NCBI RefSeq assembly: GCF_004522095.1
Contig: NZ_SPUI01000003.1
Span: forward strand, 620,001-684,000
DNA length: 64,000 bases
Direction of reading: 5' to 3'
Origin: Nocardioides sp. 503
GTDB taxonomy: Bacteria > Actinomycetota > Actinomycetes > Propionibacteriales > Nocardioidaceae
A model generated the notes under the pieces. The model was not told where the DNA came from and made no database searches. It was given only the letters and a program-made list of their open reading frames with translations. A program made the position numbers and the translations under genes. Position 1 is the first letter of the stretch. Each line of letters starts with the position of its first letter. This document shows positions 60,844 to 64,000 of this stretch, one piece after another.

Positions 60844-61344
60844 GTGCCGAACGTTCACGACGTCGTCGTCCGCCCCGCCACGCCTGACGACGCGGAGGCC
60901 CTCGCCCACCTGCACCTCGACGTCTGGGACGACGCCTACACCGGGCTGATGCCGCAGCAGGTCCTCGACGACCGTCGCGCGGCGGTCGAGGAGCGCGTGG
61001 AGCGGTGGCGCACGATCCTGGAGGGCGACGGCGCCGGGCGGACCCGGCTGGCCGTCGGGCCCGAGGGCCTGGTCGGCTTCGTCTCCGCGGGTCCCGGCCG
61101 CGACAACGACGTCGACACCGAGCTGGAGCTGTGGGCGCTCTACGTCCGCGCCGCCTGGTGGGGCACCGGCGTCGGCTACGTCCTCTTCGAGGAGGCCCTC
61201 GGCGACCGGGCGGCGTACCTGTGGGTCCTGGCCGCCAACGACCGGGCGATCCGCTTCTACGAGCGGCAGGGCTTCCGCCTCGACGGCACCGAGGACGAGC
61301 ACGACGAGGGGCTGCACGTGCGGATGGTCCGCGCCGGCACCTGA
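60844..61344 (+). CDS. GNAT family N-acetyltransferase
   Basis: A 166-residue acetyl-CoA-dependent acyltransferase. The acetyl-CoA loop lies in LWALYVRAAWWGTGVGYVLFEEAL (about 99-122; the Arg/Gly-x-Gly-x-Gly/Ala part is WWGTGVGYVL), and LWVLAANDRAIRFYERQGFRLDG near 127-149 is the typical C-terminal GNAT block. VRPATPDDAEALAHLHLDVW near the start is also family-like. The substrate is unknown. The promoter is leaderless and nearly overlaps that of the divergent MBL gene. Confidence 0.87.
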   Translation: MPNVHDVVVRPATPDDAEALAHLHLDVWDDAYTGLMPQQVLDDRRAAVEERVERWRTILEGDGAGRTRLAVGPEGLVGFVSAGPGRDNDVDTELELWALYVRAAWWGTGVGYVLFEEALGDRAAYLWVLAANDRAIRFYERQGFRLDGTEDEHDEGLHVRMVRAGT

Positions 61345-61348
61345 GAGG

Positions 61349-63214
61349 TCAGGCCGTGAGGTGGTGCACGTAGCACCACCGCCAGTCCTCGCCCGGCTCG
61401 GCGGACTCCATGACCGGGTGCGTGGTCTCGTGGAAGTGCTCGGTGGCGTGCTGGCCGGGCGAGGAGTCGCAGCAGCCCACCTCGCCGCACGTGAGGCACT
61501 GCCGCAGTGCGACCCAGCGGGTCCCGTCCTCGAGGCAGCGACGGCACACGGGGTCGGCGGCGGTCTCGACCACGGGCGCCGAGCGCAGGTGGTCGCACTG
61601 CTCGCCCGTACGCCGCCGGCGGCCCGTCACGGCCCGGATCTCCTGGCGCTGCTGGGTGGCGTTGTCGAGCATCGACTCCTCGACGTCGAGCATCGCCAGC
61701 ACGTCGGCGACCACCTCGGAGGCGACCGTGCCCGAGGACCGGATCTCCAGGATCCGGCGGCGCTCGGCCTCGATCATGTCCAGGCGGATCCGGGCGTAGA
61801 GGTCGCTCGGGCTCTCCTCGTCGACCGTGGTGCCGAGCCGCTCCCAGGCGGCGAAGTTGCGCTGGTCGATGCGCTGGCCGATCAGGTCCACGACACCGTG
61901 CGGGTCGTCGTACTCGAGCTCCTGGAGCTTGGCGAAGCCCGACTTGGAGGCCTGCTGGAGCAGCGTCGCCCGGGCCAGCGCGTCGTCCATCGGGTCCGGC
62001 GCGGGCACCTCGAGCCGCCGGGCCAGCCACGGCAGCGTGAGGCCCTGGATGAAGAGCGTGCCGGCCACGACCGTGAAGGCGATCAGCAGCAGCACCTCAC
62101 GGTGCTCGGTCTCGTCCGGGATCAGGAAGGCCGCGGCGAGGGTCACCACGCCGCGCATCCCGGCCCAGCCGAGCACGAGCGTGAAGGACCAGGGCGGGAC
62201 CTTGCCGGTGACCGGGTCGGGCCCGGGCCGCACGAGGAGGTAGCGGGTGACGAAGACCCACACCATCCGCAGCGCGATCACCCCGACCAGCGTCGCCGCG
62301 CAGACGGTCACGATCCGGCCGCTGGACAGCTCGCTGCGCTCGACGTCCTGGAAGAGCCACTTCGCCTGCAGCCCGATGAGCAGGAAGACGGCGTTCTCCA
62401 GGAGGAAGGCGATGGTGCGCCAGTTGACACGCTCGGCGATGCGCGACTGCGCGGTCTGGACGATCGGCGCCTTGTGGCCGAGCAGGAGGCCGGCGATGAC
62501 CACCGCGATCACGCCGGAGGCGTGGACCCGCTCGGCGATGACGAAGGCCGCGAACGGCACGACCAGCGAGATCGCGGTGTCCATGAGCGGGTCGGTGATG
62601 CGCTTGCGCAGCATCGCGACGAGCAGGAAGAAGCCGACCCCGATCGCGACGCCGCCGCCGGCCGCGACCACGAAGTCCTCCGCGACCTCCATCGCGGTGA
62701 TGCCGGCGCCACCGGCCGCGATCGCCGTGCGCAGGGCGACCAGCGCCGTGGCGTCGTTGAGCAGCGACTCACCCTCGAGGATCGTAACGATGCGGCGGGG
62801 CAGGCCGATGCGGCGGGCGATGGCCGTGGCGGCCACCGCGTCCGGCGGTGCCACCACGGCGCCGATCGCGAAGGCGGCCGCCCAGCCGATCCCCGGGACG
62901 AGCGCGTGGACCAAGGCACCGACGCCCGCGGTCGTGAACACCACGAGCCCCACGGACAGCAGGAAGATCGTGCGCCGGTTGGCGTTGAAGTCGACCAGCG
63001 AGGTCTGGATGGCCGTGGCGTAGAGCAGCGGTGGCAGCAGGCCGAGCAGCACCACCTCCGCCTCGAGGTGCACCTCGGGCATCCCGGGGAAGTACGACGC
63101 CGCGACCCCGACCGCGATCAGGACCAGCGGCGGCGGCAGGTCCACCCGCTCGGCGAGGGCCGTGACGGCCAGGACCGCGACCGCGAGGGCCACGAGGAAG
63201 AACGCGATCTCCAT
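61349..63214 (-). CDS. CPA1 Na+/H+ antiporter with C-terminal UBP-type zinc finger
   Basis: A 621-residue fusion. Residues 1-400 are a cation:proton antiporter domain with about 12 helices; VAPPDAVAATAIARRIGLPRRIVTILEGESLLNDATALV near 124-162 (key parts PPDAVAA and EGESLLNDATAL) is the NhaP/NHE ion-path signature, and GWAGMRGVVTLAAAFLIP near 337-354 is also typical. A charged helical cytoplasmic linker spans about 400-535. The last 80 residues form a ZnF-UBP domain: CDHLRS, CRRC, CLTCGEVGCCD, HATEHFHETTHPV. In eukaryotes this finger binds ubiquitin C-termini; the bacterial ligand is unknown. GAGGGA precedes the ATG. A 33-codon leaderless ORF ends one base before the start. Confidence 0.88.
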   Translation of the reverse strand: MEIAFFLVALAVAVLAVTALAERVDLPPPLVLIAVGVAASYFPGMPEVHLEAEVVLLGLLPPLLYATAIQTSLVDFNANRRTIFLLSVGLVVFTTAGVGALVHALVPGIGWAAAFAIGAVVAPPDAVAATAIARRIGLPRRIVTILEGESLLNDATALVALRTAIAAGGAGITAMEVAEDFVVAAGGGVAIGVGFFLLVAMLRKRITDPLMDTAISLVVPFAAFVIAERVHASGVIAVVIAGLLLGHKAPIVQTAQSRIAERVNWRTIAFLLENAVFLLIGLQAKWLFQDVERSELSSGRIVTVCAATLVGVIALRMVWVFVTRYLLVRPGPDPVTGKVPPWSFTLVLGWAGMRGVVTLAAAFLIPDETEHREVLLLIAFTVVAGTLFIQGLTLPWLARRLEVPAPDPMDDALARATLLQQASKSGFAKLQELEYDDPHGVVDLIGQRIDQRNFAAWERLGTTVDEESPSDLYARIRLDMIEAERRRILEIRSSGTVASEVVADVLAMLDVEESMLDNATQQRQEIRAVTGRRRRTGEQCDHLRSAPVVETAADPVCRRCLEDGTRWVALRQCLTCGEVGCCDSSPGQHATEHFHETTHPVMESAEPGEDWRWCYVHHLTA

Positions 63215-63215
63215 G

Positions 63216-63317
63216 TCAGTCCCTCGGACCCGTGACGCGGTCGGCGGCGGGACGTCGCCCGAGGGCCAGGAGCTCCCGATGCGCCCGTGTGCCAGGGGTC
63301 TGCGAGTCGGCGGCCAC
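63216..63317 (-). CDS. Leaderless 33-codon upstream ORF of the antiporter gene
   Basis: The GTG at 63317 is 6 nt after TAGGCT, exactly as at the other leaderless genes here. The frame encodes 33 residues (MAADSQTPGTRAHRELLALG, then a basic tail) and stops with TGA one base before the antiporter ATG (TGACATG). The antiporter ribosome site lies within its last codons. It is either a small peptide gene or a leader whose translation sets that of the antiporter. There is no similarity evidence. Confidence 0.45.
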   Translation of the reverse strand: MAADSQTPGTRAHRELLALGRRPAADRVTGPRD

Positions 63318-63323
63318 GCTCCC

Positions 63324-63329
63324 AGCCTA
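63324..63329 (-). promoter_or_regulatory. -10 box for the antiporter mRNA
   Basis: TAGGCT on the minus strand, six bases before the GTG of the 33-codon ORF at 63317. Confidence 0.5.
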
Positions 63330-63365
63330 TCGGCCGCACCGCCGGCGCCGCCCCGGTGGCCGCTA

Positions 63366-63391
63366 CTCGACCGCTGCTGCTCGACCGCTGC
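63366..63391. repeat. Short direct repeat CTCGACCGCTGC
   Basis: The 12-base unit occurs at 63366-63377 and 63380-63391, with a degenerate third copy to about 63404. It lies just after the lipoprotein stop and looks like slippage-type repetition. Confidence 0.5.
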
Positions 63392-63402
63392 CCGGCCGCT
63401 GC

Positions 63403-63918
63403 TCAGATGGCGTCGGCGACGGCCTCGTAGGCGGTGACGTAGTCCTGGTAGGGGAGCATCTCCAGGATCCGGACCGCGCGGGCGGCGGTGCCGGCCCGGG
63501 GCACCTCGTCGAGCATCTCCAGGACCTCGACGTGGTAGCGCAGCAGCCGGTCCGCCAGGGGCTGGACGGCCTCCAGGTCGAGGGACCGCACGACGTCGTC
63601 GAAGTCCGACACGGCGTCGCGCAGCGCCCGCGCGGTCGCGACGACGGCGGCACGGTCGCGGGTCTTGCTCGCGACCGCGTAGTCGGAGGTGAAGCCGTCG
63701 AACGCCGTGGTCATCTCCTCCAGCGCGGCGTCGTAGGCCGCGGCGTCGCCCGCCGGCACGGTGGGTGCCTGCGAGGGCGCCGGCAGCGCGGCCGCCGCGC
63801 CGGGCGCCGGGTCGCGGTCCGCACTGCCACCGGCGTCGTCGCCGCTGCCACCGCACCCCGCGAGGAGGGTCAGCAGCGCGCACGCCGTGGCGGCGTACCG
63901 CACGGGACGAGCACGCAT
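63403..63918 (-). CDS. Lipoprotein of unknown function
   Basis: A 171-residue precursor with a lipoprotein signal peptide: MRARPVRYAATACALLTLLAGC, lipobox LLAGC with Cys22. A Gly/Ser/Pro/Ala-rich linker (23-58) leads to a helical domain (60-171) with heptad-like leucines (DAALEEMTTAFDGFTSDYAV, VVRSLDLEAVQPLADRLLRY). I recognise no family. AGGAAG lies about 13 nt before the ATG, which is long. A 6-bp CTCGGG/CCCGAG stem lies in the leader at 63944-63957. Confidence 0.75.
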   Translation of the reverse strand: MRARPVRYAATACALLTLLAGCGGSGDDAGGSADRDPAPGAAAALPAPSQAPTVPAGDAAAYDAALEEMTTAFDGFTSDYAVASKTRDRAAVVATARALRDAVSDFDDVVRSLDLEAVQPLADRLLRYHVEVLEMLDEVPRAGTAARAVRILEMLPYQDYVTAYEAVADAI

Positions 63919-63965
63919 GTGGGCACCAGACTTCCTGAGGGAGCTCGGGACCCCGAGAGCGTCCC

Positions 63966-63971
63966 ACCCTA
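63966..63971 (-). promoter_or_regulatory. -10 box of the lipoprotein gene
   Basis: TAGGGT on the minus strand, 47 bp before the ATG at 63918, giving a leader of about 40 nt. Unlike many genes here this one is not leaderless. Confidence 0.4.
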
Positions 63972-64000
63972 GCGACGTCGTCCGTGCAGGTGGGAGGGGG

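Noticed and set aside
1..64000. Mobile elements, phage genes or a recent horizontal island
   Set aside because: No transposase, integrase, attachment-site repeat next to the three tRNA genes, or clear drop in GC was seen.

Overview
The window comes from a high-GC actinobacterial chromosome, most likely a Nocardioides-like member of the Propionibacteriales. The evidence is the GC-rich coding bias, the many GTG starts, the tRNA-Thr / tRNA-Met / rpmG / MaoC pair order shared with mycobacteria, a complete nuoA-N complex I operon coupled to a polyprenyl synthase, menaquinone genes, a KorAB-type 2-oxoglutarate:ferredoxin oxidoreductase, and many TANNNT boxes placed 6-7 nt before an RTG start (leaderless transcription). 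I see no insertion sequence, prophage, CRISPR array or rRNA.

Layout. 1-2312 (minus): tRNA-Thr, tRNA-Met, rpmG, two MaoC-fold dehydratase subunits and murB. 2386-8129 (minus): FdhF/YdeP-type molybdopterin oxidoreductase, DUF1272 protein, pirin, 3-methyladenine glycosylase I and an amidase. 8268-13718: an RDD membrane protein, then the end of the homogentisate pathway (hmgA divergent from an unknown gene plus fahA, with a 20-bp palindrome between them), a Ddn-like reductase and a phosphodiesterase. 13725-17764: a secreted collagen-like protein, a KstD-like flavoprotein, a VanZ protein, tRNA-Tyr and YajQ. 17814-27956: one gene for a 3380-residue secreted protein whose C-terminal 1300 residues are RTX-type calcium-binding repeats. 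28161-31874: sulfate ABC transporter. 32156-35223: korAB. 35584-38356: two secreted beta-rich proteins of unknown function. 38528-39439: RarD. 39475-56162: polyprenyl diphosphate synthase and nuoN to nuoA (minus), nearly every junction an ATGA, GTGA or TGATG overlap. 56420-60180: menG, an L,D-transpeptidase, a membrane-anchored unknown protein and an isochorismate synthase. 60185-63918: MBL hydrolase, GNAT acetyltransferase, a CPA1 antiporter fused to a UBP-type zinc finger, and a lipoprotein.

How the genes fit together. The largest theme is menaquinone respiration: MenF starts the menaquinone head group, the polyprenyl synthase makes the side chain, MenG methylates the product, and complex I reduces it. 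A near-consensus Rex operator upstream of nuoA suggests NADH/NAD+ control. HmgA and FahA degrade homogentisate to fumarate and acetoacetate, and KorAB makes succinyl-CoA with ferredoxin.

The least explained items are the giant RTX protein with an internal EF-hand and no visible type I secretion genes; a 24-codon micro-ORF linked by ATGA overlaps to both nuoD and nuoE; a leaderless 33-codon ORF ending one base before the antiporter-UBP fusion; the unknown protein coupled to fahA; and two AAC-NN-GTT palindromes at promoters.
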